NCBI GenBank assembly: GCA_947497895.1
Contig: CANMIL010000008.1
Span: forward strand, 157,129 to 221,128
Origin: an uncultured Tenacibaculum sp.
GTDB lineage: Bacteria; Bacteroidota; Bacteroidia; Flavobacteriales; Flavobacteriaceae
Reading direction: 5' to 3'
DNA length: 64,000 nt
Both the position numbers and the translations under genes were made by a program. Positions within the stretch are counted from its first letter, which is position 1, and the number at the start of each line of letters is the position of its first letter. A model generated the notes under the pieces. That model saw nothing but the letters and a program-made list of their open reading frames with translations. It ran no database searches and was not told the DNA's origin. This document shows positions 1-8,218 of the stretch, piece after piece.

Positions 1-465
1 AAAAGAGTAATCTTATCTGCTTTAGTTGTTGGTTCATTATTAGCAACTTCATGTAAAAAGGCAAAGGAAGAAACAAAAGACGCAGCAAGTACTGCGGTTG
101 AAGCAACAGAAAAAGCCGCTGATAAAGTATCAGAAGCTGTTGAAGACACAGCTACTAAAGTTGTAGAAGAAACTGAAAAAGCTGCTGATAAAGTAGTTGA
201 GGCGGTTGAGTCAGCTTTAGATGGTGTTAAAATTCCTAGCTTTGAAAATAAAGAGGTAGAAGAGCACTTAAAAAGTTATGCAACTTACGCAAAAGACTAT
301 ATCGCTGCTAAAGGTGATGTTATGAAAAATGCTTCTTTAGCTAAAAAAGGCGTTGAGTTAGCAACCAAAGGTGCTGAATTAGTTAAGAATTTAGACGATG
401 AAGGAAAAAAGAAGTTTAATAGTGTAATGAGCGCTATTCAAGCAAAAATGGCTCCTTCTAAATAA
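1..465 (+). CDS. Helical-repeat lipoprotein, 5' end missing
   Basis: The frame is open from the first base to a TAA at 463-465, so the start codon lies just before the window. The first visible residues form a hydrophobic signal segment ending in a lipobox (LLATSC), with the lipid-bearing Cys at fragment residue 18. A run of about 55 residues rich in Ala, Glu, Lys, Val and Thr follows, in which EKAADKV and EAVE recur (near residues 36 and 59). This is the pattern of an amphipathic helical repeat, as in apolipoprotein- or LEA-like segments. The C-terminal half is a mixed helical region ending MAPSK. I recognise no enzyme family, so a periplasmic or outer-membrane-anchored structural role is only a guess. 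A strong terminator follows directly. Confidence 0.8.
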   Translation, partial: KRVILSALVVGSLLATSCKKAKEETKDAASTAVEATEKAADKVSEAVEDTATKVVEETEKAADKVVEAVESALDGVKIPSFENKEVEEHLKSYATYAKDYIAAKGDVMKNASLAKKGVELATKGAELVKNLDDEGKKKFNSVMSAIQAKMAPSK

Positions 466-484
466 TTAGCTAAAAACATAAAAA

Positions 485-517
485 TAAAAAAGGTTCTTAT
501 GCAGGAACCTTTTTTTT
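485..517. terminator. Bidirectional rho-independent terminator
   Basis: The stem AGGTTC (491-496) pairs with GAACCT (505-510) and is extended by A-runs and T-runs on both sides, so it can work on both strands. It ends the lipoprotein gene. Its T-tract runs straight into the first copy of the cdaA 3'-end repeat, which suggests it once also ended cdaA from the opposite side. Confidence 0.85.
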
Positions 518-597
518 ATGCCATAACATCTCGTTGTAATTTTTTCGATAGCTCTTCAAAAGTATCAAAAAGCTCAAAACCAACATCTTTAATATAA
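516..597 (-). pseudogene. Detached duplicate of the cdaA 3' end
   Basis: Bases 517-597 match 1884-1964, the last part of cdaA, at 79 of 81 positions. Read on the minus strand it encodes the last 26 or so residues of CdaA with two changes (Gly to Val, Gln to Arg) and still ends in a stop codon (TAA here, TAG in the intact gene). No start or upstream portion is present, so it is a remnant and not a gene. Confidence 0.9.
517..597. repeat. 81-bp direct repeat, copy 1
   Basis: This copy is in the same orientation as 1884-1964 and differs at only two bases. Together the copies bracket a segment (598-1883) that holds a single esterase-TPR gene. Confidence 0.92.
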
Positions 598-670
598 AAA
601 GTTAAAAACACTGATAGATCTGCCCTCAAATAGTAAAAAAAGAAAGTGAAATTTACAAAAAACCAGAAAT

Positions 671-1819
671 ATGAAGCTACAATCCATACATAGGAGAATG
701 AGAATAGTTTTATTTTTTATGATTTTGACACTCCCAAATAAAGTTCTTTCTCAAAAAATAAAAATAAAAATAAAATCTCGTTATTTAAATGAAACCAGAA
801 CCATTTCTGTTAGATTACCAGACAACTATGAGTGCTCAAAATCCACCTACCCCGTTATTCTCGTAACTGATGGAGATGTTCTATTTGATTATATCAAAGG
901 TCTCTTTGTTTATAATTGGGATTTGTATCCTAATGCTATTATTGTAGGGATAAATCAGGCGGAAAGAGACAAAGAACTAGTTCCCAAAAAACAGACTGAA
1001 GAGATACATAAAAATTTCTTTAAATATGTTAATGAAGAATTATTAAATGAGTTAGCAAGTAACTATAGGGTTAATGGTATCAATATTATTATTGGTCATT
1101 CTTTCGGAGGGTATTTTTCAATAAAATCTTTACTAAAAAATAATAATATAAATTATGCCATATCTATTAGCCCTACACTATGGAAAGAATATGGGAATAA
1201 TATTTATAATGAGTTTTCTCAAAAGCAAATTACAAATGAGAGTGTTTTATACCTAGGAGTTGCTGAAAATGATCATAATCAAATAAAAAATGATCTCTCA
1301 AAATTAAATAAATATGTCAAAGAGAATAGATCCTTCAATATCAAATCGTCATTAGAAGAATACCCTAATGAAGATCATAATTCTTCTATACTCATAGGTA
1401 TAAGAAAAGGTTTATTAAGTTTTTTCAAAAACTGGCCAACAAAAATATCTGAAGAAAAATGGGACAATATCTACAAGCAAAAAACCCCCTCTATTTTTCA
1501 TAATCACTTTGAAAATCTCTCAAATAAATATAAAGTAACACCATCAGAGGATGATTATAATTCCTTAGGCTATTTTTTCCTTGAGAATAACAAAATTAAC
1601 AAGGCTATCGAGATATTTAAGTTAAACACAAAAACACATCCTTGCTCATCAAATGTATATGACAGTTTAGCAGAGGCTTATGAAGCTAGCAACCAAAACA
1701 AAAAAGCAATTTTCTATTATAAAAAGGCTTTGGAAATAGAAATAAATGGTGAGAATAACAAGTATGCAAAACAACAGTATACCGAAAATATAAAAAGAAT
1801 GAAATCTAAATTAAAGTAA
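671..1819 (+). CDS. Secreted alpha/beta-hydrolase (esterase) with C-terminal TPR
   Basis: The 382-residue protein begins with a signal peptide (cleavage near residue 28, after VLS). An alpha/beta-hydrolase domain of the putative-esterase/IroE-like type follows, with the nucleophile elbow GHSFGG at residues 142-147 (Ser144) and likely acid and base residues in the AENDHNQ and EDHNSS regions. Residues about 290-370 form TPR-like helices (LGYFFLENNKINKAIEIF and the YDSLAEAYEASNQNKKAIFYY stretch). The likely role is periplasmic or outer-membrane ester hydrolysis; the substrate is unknown. Met10 (base 698) would give an equally good signal peptide and could be the true start. The gene stands alone between two copies of the cdaA 3' end, which points to insertion here. 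No transposase or integrase is visible. Confidence 0.8.
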   Translation: MKLQSIHRRMRIVLFFMILTLPNKVLSQKIKIKIKSRYLNETRTISVRLPDNYECSKSTYPVILVTDGDVLFDYIKGLFVYNWDLYPNAIIVGINQAERDKELVPKKQTEEIHKNFFKYVNEELLNELASNYRVNGINIIIGHSFGGYFSIKSLLKNNNINYAISISPTLWKEYGNNIYNEFSQKQITNESVLYLGVAENDHNQIKNDLSKLNKYVKENRSFNIKSSLEEYPNEDHNSSILIGIRKGLLSFFKNWPTKISEEKWDNIYKQKTPSIFHNHFENLSNKYKVTPSEDDYNSLGYFFLENNKINKAIEIFKLNTKTHPCSSNVYDSLAEAYEASNQNKKAIFYYKKALEIEINGENNKYAKQQYTENIKRMKSKLK

Positions 1820-1882
1820 AGGTATTTCGAATAAGCTCCCAATTATTACAAAGTCATTATCTATCTCAAAAACTACTAAGCC

Positions 1883-2665
1883 CTATGCCATAACATCTTG
1901 TTGTAATTTTTTCGATAGCTCTTCAAAAGTATCAAAAAGCTCAAAACCACCATCTTTAATATAAGAGATTGCCCCTGTTTCTTCAGACACAACCAAGCAC
2001 AAGGCATCTGTTCTTTCTGATACTCCAATCGCAGCACGATGACGTAGCCCAAATCGCAATGGTATTTGTGAATTTTCTGTTATTGGTAATATAACCCTGG
2101 TTGCTATAATATAATTATCTCTAATAATTATTGCTCCATCATGCAGCGGACTATTCTTATAAAATATACTTTCCAAAATAGCCACATTTACTAAAGCACT
2201 CATTTTATCACCTGTTGTGGCTATAAAGTCAAGGTTGTTCGTTCTTTCAATTACAATAAGAGCTCCTGTTTTTGTTTTTGATAAATTAATCGATGCCTTT
2301 AATATTGTTTCTGTATCAACCTCTGTATTAATTTCAGACTGCAAAAACTTTAACTGATTGAGAAAACTTTTTCTTGTGGAAAAATTCGTTGTTCCAATCA
2401 TTAATAAGAATTTCCTTATTTCCTGTTGAAAAACAATTAATAAAGCAATAACTCCTCCAGATAATAAATATCCCAGAATTCCACTAAGCATTTCCATTCG
2501 TAAGGCTTGAGTTATCTTCCAAATAATAAATATAAGGGCAATTCCAATGACAATATTTATAGCAACTGTACCTTTCAATAACTTATAAGTATAATACAAA
2601 AGGGCCGCCACCAAAATTATATCTAATATATCTAAAAAGGAAAAATCGATAAAGTCCAAACTCAA
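1883..2665 (-). CDS. cdaA: Diadenylate cyclase CdaA
   Basis: Makes cyclic di-AMP from two ATP at the inner membrane. The 260-residue protein has the CdaA layout: three membrane helices within residues 10-85, a short linker, then the DAC domain with the catalytic DGA at 176-178 (HDGAIII) and RHRAA at 208-212. It is the last gene of the minus-strand run LOG - folP - phosphoesterase - cdaA, and neighbouring folP and cdaA are familiar in Bacteroidota. Its last 81 bases also occur at 517-597. Because of the inserted gene it no longer abuts the bidirectional terminator at 485-517. Confidence 0.95.
   Translation of the reverse strand: MSLDFIDFSFLDILDIILVAALLYYTYKLLKGTVAINIVIGIALIFIIWKITQALRMEMLSGILGYLLSGGVIALLIVFQQEIRKFLLMIGTTNFSTRKSFLNQLKFLQSEINTEVDTETILKASINLSKTKTGALIVIERTNNLDFIATTGDKMSALVNVAILESIFYKNSPLHDGAIIIRDNYIIATRVILPITENSQIPLRFGLRHRAAIGVSERTDALCLVVSEETGAISYIKDGGFELFDTFEELSKKLQQDVMA
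1884..1964. repeat. 81-bp direct repeat, copy 2 (inside cdaA)
   Basis: This is the 3' coding end of the intact cdaA. The repeat boundary falls within the stop codon (bases 1883-1885), so both copies keep a complete coding end. Confidence 0.92.
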
Positions 2666-2713
2666 TTAGTTTTTAGGAGTTATGTAAATGTAATTATTTT
2701 ATTTGAAGTTATA

Positions 2714-3556
2714 TTATGCTGTCTCTAATTCGAAAATCGTAATCTCTGGCCGAACATTAAACCTCACCTGCCATAAGTGCCCTATAGCTCTATTAATGTA
2801 AAGTGTTCTACCATCGAACAAATCAATCTCCCCTGAAGAATATCTTTTATTTTTTACAGGTAGCATTGGTGGTGGCAGAAAAGGAGCCTTACATTGCCCT
2901 CCATGTGTATGTCCAGATAAAATCCACCCTTCATAACCATGCCAAACATCTAAATCGCACACATCAGGATTATGGCATAATACAATATTAGCTTTCGATT
3001 TATCATGCTCCTTCAACACCTCCTCAGGATTAAAATTCATTCCCCAGTAGTCATCTAAACCGATAAAATTCAATCCGCCTACCTCCTTTTCTTCATTACT
3101 CAAAATTGTTACTCCATTCTCGTGTAAAATTTCGGTAATTGTATCCGCAACATGCTGCTCCCTCCAGTTTTCACCATAATCATGATTTCCCAAAATTCCT
3201 AGTGTTGCTTCTTTCCCTTTAACCGCATACTTCATTACTTCTCTTAACTGAGGAAATTGTTCTTCATTCTCATAGTTTACATAATCGCCTGTGTAAACGA
3301 CGAAATCGGGATTGAACTTTTGTGCTTTTATAAAACTATCAATTAAATATTGATAATCGAATCTATTTCCCACATGCACATCGCTTATTTGCATCACAGT
3401 TTTTCCTTGCATGTTCTTTGGTAAATTTTTAATTGCCATTTTGTGTTTCACAAACTCCAACCAAAACGGCTCTACTTGCCACGTATATAATCCAGCAACA
3501 GTTCCAACGCCTAATAATCCATAGGTAGCTTTTTTTAAAAATTTACGTCTTTTCAT
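2714..3556 (-). CDS. Calcineurin-like metallophosphoesterase (YkuE-type), Tat-like signal
   Basis: The 280-residue protein starts with KRRKFLKK followed by a hydrophobic stretch, resembling a twin-arginine signal or N-terminal anchor. The binuclear-metal motifs are in order: DVH (59-61), GD (90-91), GNHD (123-126), a CHNPD motif, and GHTHGG near residue 215. This is the YkuE-like family. Related proteins act as metal-dependent phosphoesterases on lipid or nucleotide substrates, but the substrate here is unknown. It sits 12 bases after folP and 48 before cdaA, all co-oriented, so co-transcription is likely. A role in turning over envelope phospholipid or nucleotide messengers is only suggested by the neighbour. 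Confidence 0.85.
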   Translation of the reverse strand: MKRRKFLKKATYGLLGVGTVAGLYTWQVEPFWLEFVKHKMAIKNLPKNMQGKTVMQISDVHVGNRFDYQYLIDSFIKAQKFNPDFVVYTGDYVNYENEEQFPQLREVMKYAVKGKEATLGILGNHDYGENWREQHVADTITEILHENGVTILSNEEKEVGGLNFIGLDDYWGMNFNPEEVLKEHDKSKANIVLCHNPDVCDLDVWHGYEGWILSGHTHGGQCKAPFLPPPMLPVKNKRYSSGEIDLFDGRTLYINRAIGHLWQVRFNVRPEITIFELETA

Positions 3557-3568
3557 GTGGGTGTTTTT

Positions 3569-4387
3569 TTACAAACTCTTTACTATTTGAACCGCTTCAA
3601 CAGCTTGTTTTACATCATGAACTCTTAAAATATTAGTCCCGTTCAATAAAGCTATTGTATTAGCAACAGTAGTAGCATTTAATGCTTCATTAGCAGTTAT
3701 ACCAAGAGGCTTATACAACATTGATTTTCGCGAAACCCCTGTTAACACAGGAACCTCTAAACTACTAAACAATTCTAGTTTTTTCAACAACTCATAATTA
3801 TGCGCTATTGTTTTTCCAAAACCAAAACCTACATCGATAACAACATCATTCACCATTAACGACCTTAATTTAAAAATTTGTTCAGAAAAGAACAGTATGA
3901 GCTCTTGTACAATATCAGTATAACTTGGATTAGATTGCATGTTTTGCGGAGTTCCTTGCATATGCATGAGAATATATGGAACCTGCAATTCTGCTACCTT
4001 AGCGAACATATTCTCATCCATTTTCCCTCCTGAAATATCATTAATCAAAGCAGCTCCTGTCTGAACAGCTTCTCCTGCGACCTTACTTCTAAATGTATCA
4101 ATAGAAATTAGTATCTCAGAAAACTCTTTTACCAATAAAGAAATAATCGACACTACCCTATTCAACTCTTCTTCCTCAGAAATATGCTGAGCTCCTGGTC
4201 GAGAAGAATACCCTCCAACATCAATAAAGGTAGCTCCTTCTTCTAGCATTTTTTCAACCTGAACTAATATCTCTTTTTCATTTTTATATTTTCCTCCATC
4301 ATAGAAAGAATCAGGTGTCAAATTAAGTATTCCCATAACCTTAGGAGAACTCAAATCGACCAAATTTCCTTTACAATTAATTGTCAT
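3569..4387 (-). CDS. folP: Dihydropteroate synthase
   Basis: Condenses 6-hydroxymethyl-dihydropterin diphosphate with p-aminobenzoate in folate synthesis; it is the sulfonamide target. The family signatures are present: LNLTPDSF near residues 21-28, GGYSSRPGA (58-66; the usual form is GGESTRPGA), SIDTFRS (95-101), NDISGG (116-121), the pterin-pocket DVGFGFGKT, and GVSRKSM. The length, 272, is normal. The start codon directly follows the LOG stop codon with no gap, indicating a translationally linked operon. Confidence 0.95.
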   Translation of the reverse strand: MTINCKGNLVDLSSPKVMGILNLTPDSFYDGGKYKNEKEILVQVEKMLEEGATFIDVGGYSSRPGAQHISEEEELNRVVSIISLLVKEFSEILISIDTFRSKVAGEAVQTGAALINDISGGKMDENMFAKVAELQVPYILMHMQGTPQNMQSNPSYTDIVQELILFFSEQIFKLRSLMVNDVVIDVGFGFGKTIAHNYELLKKLELFSSLEVPVLTGVSRKSMLYKPLGITANEALNATTVANTIALLNGTNILRVHDVKQAVEAVQIVKSL

Positions 4388-4975
4388 TTAATTCACTACT
4401 TTGTTAATAATATTGGTTTTTTCAGGTACATTATAATTTCGAATCTTCTCCATTAATCCTTCTACGGTTTCATCAACAAGAAGCATTTTTCGATTATCAG
4501 ACTTTAAAAAACCTTCTTCAACCATAAAATCCAATTGCTTAATGGTGTAATCGAAAAATCCATTCACATTTAAAATCCCTACAGGTTTTGTTTCTATATA
4601 TAATTGCTGTAACGTAAGAGCTTCAAACAATTCATCTAAAGTCCCATAACCACCAGGCAATGCAATATAAGCATCAATCATTTGACTCATTTTCATTTTT
4701 CGTTCGCTCATTGTTTTGGTAACATGGATTTCAGTAGCTCCTTTATTCACTACCTCTTCCTTTTCTAATAATCCTGGAATAATCCCAATTACCTTTCCAT
4801 CCTGCTCAATCATCTTATTTGATATTGCCCCCATTATTCCAATCTTACCTCCTCCATAAACCAAACCAATGTTATTTTCAACAAAATAATTTCCTAACTC
4901 TATGGCTGAATCTTTATATACATCTTTAAAACCAATGCTTGAACCACAGAAAACTGCTATGTTGTTTAACCCCAT
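4388..4975 (-). CDS. LOG-family nucleotide phosphoribohydrolase
   Basis: The 195-residue protein belongs to the TIGR00730/LOG family, which cleaves the N-glycosidic bond of nucleoside 5'-monophosphates (cytokinin-type or AMP-like). The family motif PGGYGTLDE is at residues 107-115, with the upstream GGGKIGIMG loop at 41-49. Its annotation as lysine decarboxylase in older records is a mistake for this family. It is the first gene of the run that includes folP, and starts divergently from the DUF1599 gene across an 83-base gap that must hold both promoters. Confidence 0.9.
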   Translation of the reverse strand: MGLNNIAVFCGSSIGFKDVYKDSAIELGNYFVENNIGLVYGGGKIGIMGAISNKMIEQDGKVIGIIPGLLEKEEVVNKGATEIHVTKTMSERKMKMSQMIDAYIALPGGYGTLDELFEALTLQQLYIETKPVGILNVNGFFDYTIKQLDFMVEEGFLKSDNRKMLLVDETVEGLMEKIRNYNVPEKTNIINKVVN

Positions 4976-5058
4976 TTTTAAAAATAAATTATTACGTAAA
5001 AATAAAGGAAAACCTAATTGATTTCTTATTTTTACCTTATTATTTCAGAAAATAGAAG

Positions 5059-5604
5059 ATGAAGGATACCTCGAAACAATACGATGCGATTGTAACGGAA
5101 TGCAGGAGCTTGTTTGTTAATAAAATGACCGATTACGGAGCCGCTTGGAGAATATTAAGGCTACCATCTTTAACGGATCAAATTTTTATAAAGGCTCAAA
5201 GAATTAGACAGCTACAAGAAAATGCTGTTAGAAAAGTTGATGAAGGAGAAAAATCTGAGTTTATTGGAATTATTAACTATTCCGTAATGGCTTTAATCCA
5301 ATTGGAGTTAGGTATTGTTGATCAGCCCGATTTATCGACTCAAGAATCTGTTGAACTGTATGACAAGCATGTTTCGATTACCAAGGAACTCATGCAAAAT
5401 AAAAATCATGATTACGGAGAGGCTTGGCGTGATATGAGAATATCTTCTTTAACGGACTTAATACTACAGAAACTCCTTAGAGTTAAACAAATAGAAGATA
5501 ACAAAGGTAAGACCATCGTTTCTGAAGGAATTGATGCAAATTACCAAGATATGATTAATTATGCTATTTTTGCTTTGATTCACCACTCAGAATTAGAAAG
5601 TTAG
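5059..5604 (+). CDS. DUF1599 protein with two tandem copies of the domain
   Basis: The 181-residue protein is built of two similar halves. Each has a Lys/Asn-x3-DYG-x-AWR motif (near residues 24 and 116), an SLTD-containing helix and a final INYxxxALI helix. This is the DUF1599 (nucleotide modification associated domain 1) duplication. DUF1599 is related to all-helical MazG-like pyrophosphatases, so nucleotide binding is plausible but unproven. In Bacteroidota it commonly sits beside folP and a BT_3928-type DoxX protein, as it does here. Confidence 0.88.
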   Translation: MKDTSKQYDAIVTECRSLFVNKMTDYGAAWRILRLPSLTDQIFIKAQRIRQLQENAVRKVDEGEKSEFIGIINYSVMALIQLELGIVDQPDLSTQESVELYDKHVSITKELMQNKNHDYGEAWRDMRISSLTDLILQKLLRVKQIEDNKGKTIVSEGIDANYQDMINYAIFALIHHSELES

Positions 5605-5627
5605 AAGAATATAAACAACCCCTAATT

Positions 5628-6599
5628 ATGATATTAAAATTATTAACCCATATTTCTAGAGTACTTGTTGGTATATTATTTATTTACTCAGGTTTTGTAA
5701 AATTAGTTGACCCTATTGGATCGCAATTTAAATTTGAAGAGTACTTTAGTGAAAGTGTTTTAAACATTGAATTTCTTATTCCATTAGCGCTCCCGTTTTC
5801 AATTTTATTAATTGTTGCCGAATTAGCTCTTGGAGTAATGTTATTAGTTGGATACAAACCTAAATTTACTGTTTGGAGTTTGTTTGGTCTTAATTTGATC
5901 TTCCTATTTTTAACATGGTACTCTTACACATACAATAAGGTAACCGACTGTGGTTGTTTTGGTGATGCGATCAAATTAACACCTAAAGAAACATTTTATA
6001 AGAACATTATATTTATGGTGTTTATTATAATTTTAATTGTTGGATTAAAACATATCAAATCGATTATTTCAACCAAATTTGCCGCTATAGCTTCACTTGC
6101 TTCTATCGTTTTTTCATTATTAATTGTAAATCATGTTTTGAATCATTTACCAATTATTGATTTCAGAGCTTATTCAATTGGAACTGATATTGCCGATGGT
6201 ATGGAGTATAAAGGAGATGGAGAAATCCCTCCTATTCACGATTTCATGATTGAAACAGATGAAGGAGACCAACTTGAGCCAATGTTAGCAAAAGAGAAGG
6301 CGATGCTGATTATTATGTATAATTTCGAAAAAACCGCTAAAGAAGGAATCCCTTCTGTGGCAAAGGTTGCTAAGGATGCAAAGAGCAAAGGTTACGAGGT
6401 ATATGTATTAACAGCTTCTTATATAGAAGATTTAGAAGCTACACAAAAAGAATTTGATTTGCCTTATCCTTTTGGATTCTGCGATGAAACCGCTTTAAAA
6501 ACTGCTATAAGAGCCAACCCAGGTATTATAACTGTTGAAAAAGGAATTATTGTTGGTAAATGGAATTGGTCCGACGCTGACGATGTTGTTCTAAAGTAA
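5628..6599 (+). CDS. BT_3928-family DoxX-like membrane protein
   Basis: The 323-residue protein has an N-terminal DoxX/MauE-like four-helix membrane module (residues 1-155) with a conserved CGCFGD motif near residue 110. It ends in a soluble C-terminal domain of about 140 residues (IHDFMIETDEGD onward) that resembles a degenerate thioredoxin-like fold. The CGC motif suggests thiol redox chemistry or quinone-linked oxidation. It starts 23 bases after the DUF1599 gene, so the two are probably co-transcribed. In many Flavobacteria tpiA comes next, but here a terminator ends the unit. Confidence 0.85.
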   Translation: MILKLLTHISRVLVGILFIYSGFVKLVDPIGSQFKFEEYFSESVLNIEFLIPLALPFSILLIVAELALGVMLLVGYKPKFTVWSLFGLNLIFLFLTWYSYTYNKVTDCGCFGDAIKLTPKETFYKNIIFMVFIIILIVGLKHIKSIISTKFAAIASLASIVFSLLIVNHVLNHLPIIDFRAYSIGTDIADGMEYKGDGEIPPIHDFMIETDEGDQLEPMLAKEKAMLIIMYNFEKTAKEGIPSVAKVAKDAKSKGYEVYVLTASYIEDLEATQKEFDLPYPFGFCDETALKTAIRANPGIITVEKGIIVGKWNWSDADDVVLK

Positions 6600-6619
6600 A
6601 GATTTCAGAAACATATAAA

Positions 6620-6656
6620 ACACCCCAATTTCTTAATAGAAATTGGGGTGTTTCTT
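6620..6656 (+). terminator. Rho-independent terminator after the DoxX gene
   Basis: A perfect 13-bp stem (6620-6632 with 6639-6651) has loop TTAATA and is followed by TTCTTTT. Confidence 0.92.
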
Positions 6657-6743
6657 TTCAGAAAAAACAACTTAAAAAACTAATAAACAACAAACTACAT
6701 TTATTTTTTTCGTAAATTAACCTCTGAACTAAACTTTATTCTT

Positions 6744-7769
6744 ATGAAATTCTTGAAACGTTTTTTCATTTTTCTTTTATTAGTACTTATAGCAGGAGCC
6801 ATTTATATTTTTACCTATTCAGGGAAATATGATATCACTAGAACTAAAACTATTAAAGCGCCCATTTCGCATGTATTTAATACCGTTAACGATTTAAAAA
6901 CTTGGGAAAAATGGGGACCTTGGCACGATCAAGATTCTACGATTGTTGTTACCTATGGAGACAAAACCGTCGGTGTTGGTGCCTCAGATAGTTGGACTAG
7001 TAAAGATGGACCGGGTAAAATGGAAACTGTAGCAATTGAAAACAATAAATCCATTGATCAAAAAATATCATTCATGGATAATGAGCCAAGTGATATTTAT
7101 TGGAAATTTAAAGAAGTTGAAGGTGGTACGGACGTAACATGGGGAATGAAAGCAGAAGACTCTCCTTTTATGTTCAAATTCTTTGCTGCCATTTCTGGAG
7201 GTTGGGATGCCATGTTTGGTCCAATGGAAGATGACGGATTAAATAATCTTGCAGCATATGCAGAAAGTACTATTCCTGCTCCTTCATTTACTATAGGTAA
7301 AGTATCTGAAACAGAATTACCTGCTGGAACCTTTATCGGTTATCCTCACAAAATAAAAATAAATCACGCCGAAATGACTAAATTATTTATGCAAGACATG
7401 CCTAAAGCAGGCATTTATGCTGCTACAAATGGATTGGTGTTTGGAGATTATACGCCTGGAGCTGTTTATAGTAAATATGATGAGGCTAGTAATGAAACTG
7501 AATTTTATATTGGGTTACTGCTTCATAAAAAATTAAAACCAGCGGAAGGCATGGAACTAGTAAATATTCCTTCAGGAAAAGCTGTTCGAGTTAAGAAGTG
7601 CGGGAACTATGGTGATGGTGATCTTGAAGCTCATATGGCTATTGATGCCTATTTAAAAAATAATAATTTAAAAAAGAAGTACCCTATTTGGGAACTATAT
7701 GTAAATGATCCTGCTGATGTGAAGCCAGAAGATATTCAAACAGATATTTATTATCCTATCGAAGAATAG
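6744..7769 (+). CDS. SRPBCC-domain protein with GyrI-like C-terminal domain
   Basis: The 341-residue protein has an N-terminal membrane helix (residues 5-25) and a SRPBCC/polyketide-cyclase-like ligand-binding domain (about 30-170; TIKAPISHVFNTVNDLKTW is the typical first strand and helix). A GyrI-like small-molecule binding domain follows (about 185-340). This layout is common in Bacteroidota, and neither domain shows catalytic residues. A role in binding a hydrophobic ligand at the membrane is possible but not shown. It stands alone between two terminators. Confidence 0.85.
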   Translation: MKFLKRFFIFLLLVLIAGAIYIFTYSGKYDITRTKTIKAPISHVFNTVNDLKTWEKWGPWHDQDSTIVVTYGDKTVGVGASDSWTSKDGPGKMETVAIENNKSIDQKISFMDNEPSDIYWKFKEVEGGTDVTWGMKAEDSPFMFKFFAAISGGWDAMFGPMEDDGLNNLAAYAESTIPAPSFTIGKVSETELPAGTFIGYPHKIKINHAEMTKLFMQDMPKAGIYAATNGLVFGDYTPGAVYSKYDEASNETEFYIGLLLHKKLKPAEGMELVNIPSGKAVRVKKCGNYGDGDLEAHMAIDAYLKNNNLKKKYPIWELYVNDPADVKPEDIQTDIYYPIEE

Positions 7770-7802
7770 TTTTTGCAAAATATCTGATAATGAATTCAAC
7801 TT

Positions 7803-7829
7803 AAAACCTCAATTAATTTTGGGGTTTTA
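7803..7829 (+). terminator. Terminator hairpin after the SRPBCC gene
   Basis: AAAACCTCAA (7803-7812) pairs with TTGGGGTTTT (7819-7828) with one G-T pair, and the 3' arm supplies the T-run. It ends only about 15 bases before crcB, so the crcB promoter must lie in or right after it (TATATTCG at 7831-7838 is a near match to TAnnTTTG). Confidence 0.7.
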
Positions 7830-7844
7830 GTATATTCGCAAGAA

Positions 7845-8216
7845 ATGAAACAGTTAATCTTAGTTTTTCTTGGAGGAGGCGTCGGCAGTACATTACGATA
7901 TTTATTAGGTAAACTTTTAAATAACTCTCAAAACGGTATTCCTTATGGAACGTTTGCTGCTAACATTATAGGTAGTTTTTTAATTGGATTAATCTTAGGT
8001 TTAGCAGCCAAAAATCAAACTTTAACACAAAATCAAACATTATTTTTAGCTACTGGGTTTTGTGGTGGTTTTACCACTTTTTCTTCCTTTGCTTACGAAA
8101 ATCATGTTTTTCTAAAATCGGGAGACTTCCTAACATTTGCTATCTACACTTTAGCCAGTTTTATTCTAGGTTTTCTAGCTGTTTTCGCAGGGATTTTTAT
8201 AACTAAAATAGTTTAA
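7845..8216 (+). CDS. crcB: Fluoride channel CrcB/Fluc
   Basis: The 123-residue, four-helix protein is of the Fluc family, which exports fluoride as an antiparallel dimer. Visible signatures are the N-terminal GGGVGSTLRY, the NIIGSF loop in helix 2, and GFCGGFTTFSSF in helix 3, which carries the Phe residues of the fluoride path. I saw no fluoride riboswitch upstream; the space is taken by the previous terminator. A crotonase gene begins 2 bases after the stop codon, so they share a transcript. Confidence 0.95.
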   Translation: MKQLILVFLGGGVGSTLRYLLGKLLNNSQNGIPYGTFAANIIGSFLIGLILGLAAKNQTLTQNQTLFLATGFCGGFTTFSSFAYENHVFLKSGDFLTFAIYTLASFILGFLAVFAGIFITKIV

Positions 8217-8218
8217 CA

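Noticed and set aside
7770..7844. Fluoride riboswitch before crcB
   Set aside because: The gap is only 75 bases and is mostly filled by the upstream terminator; I saw no crcB-motif pseudoknot.
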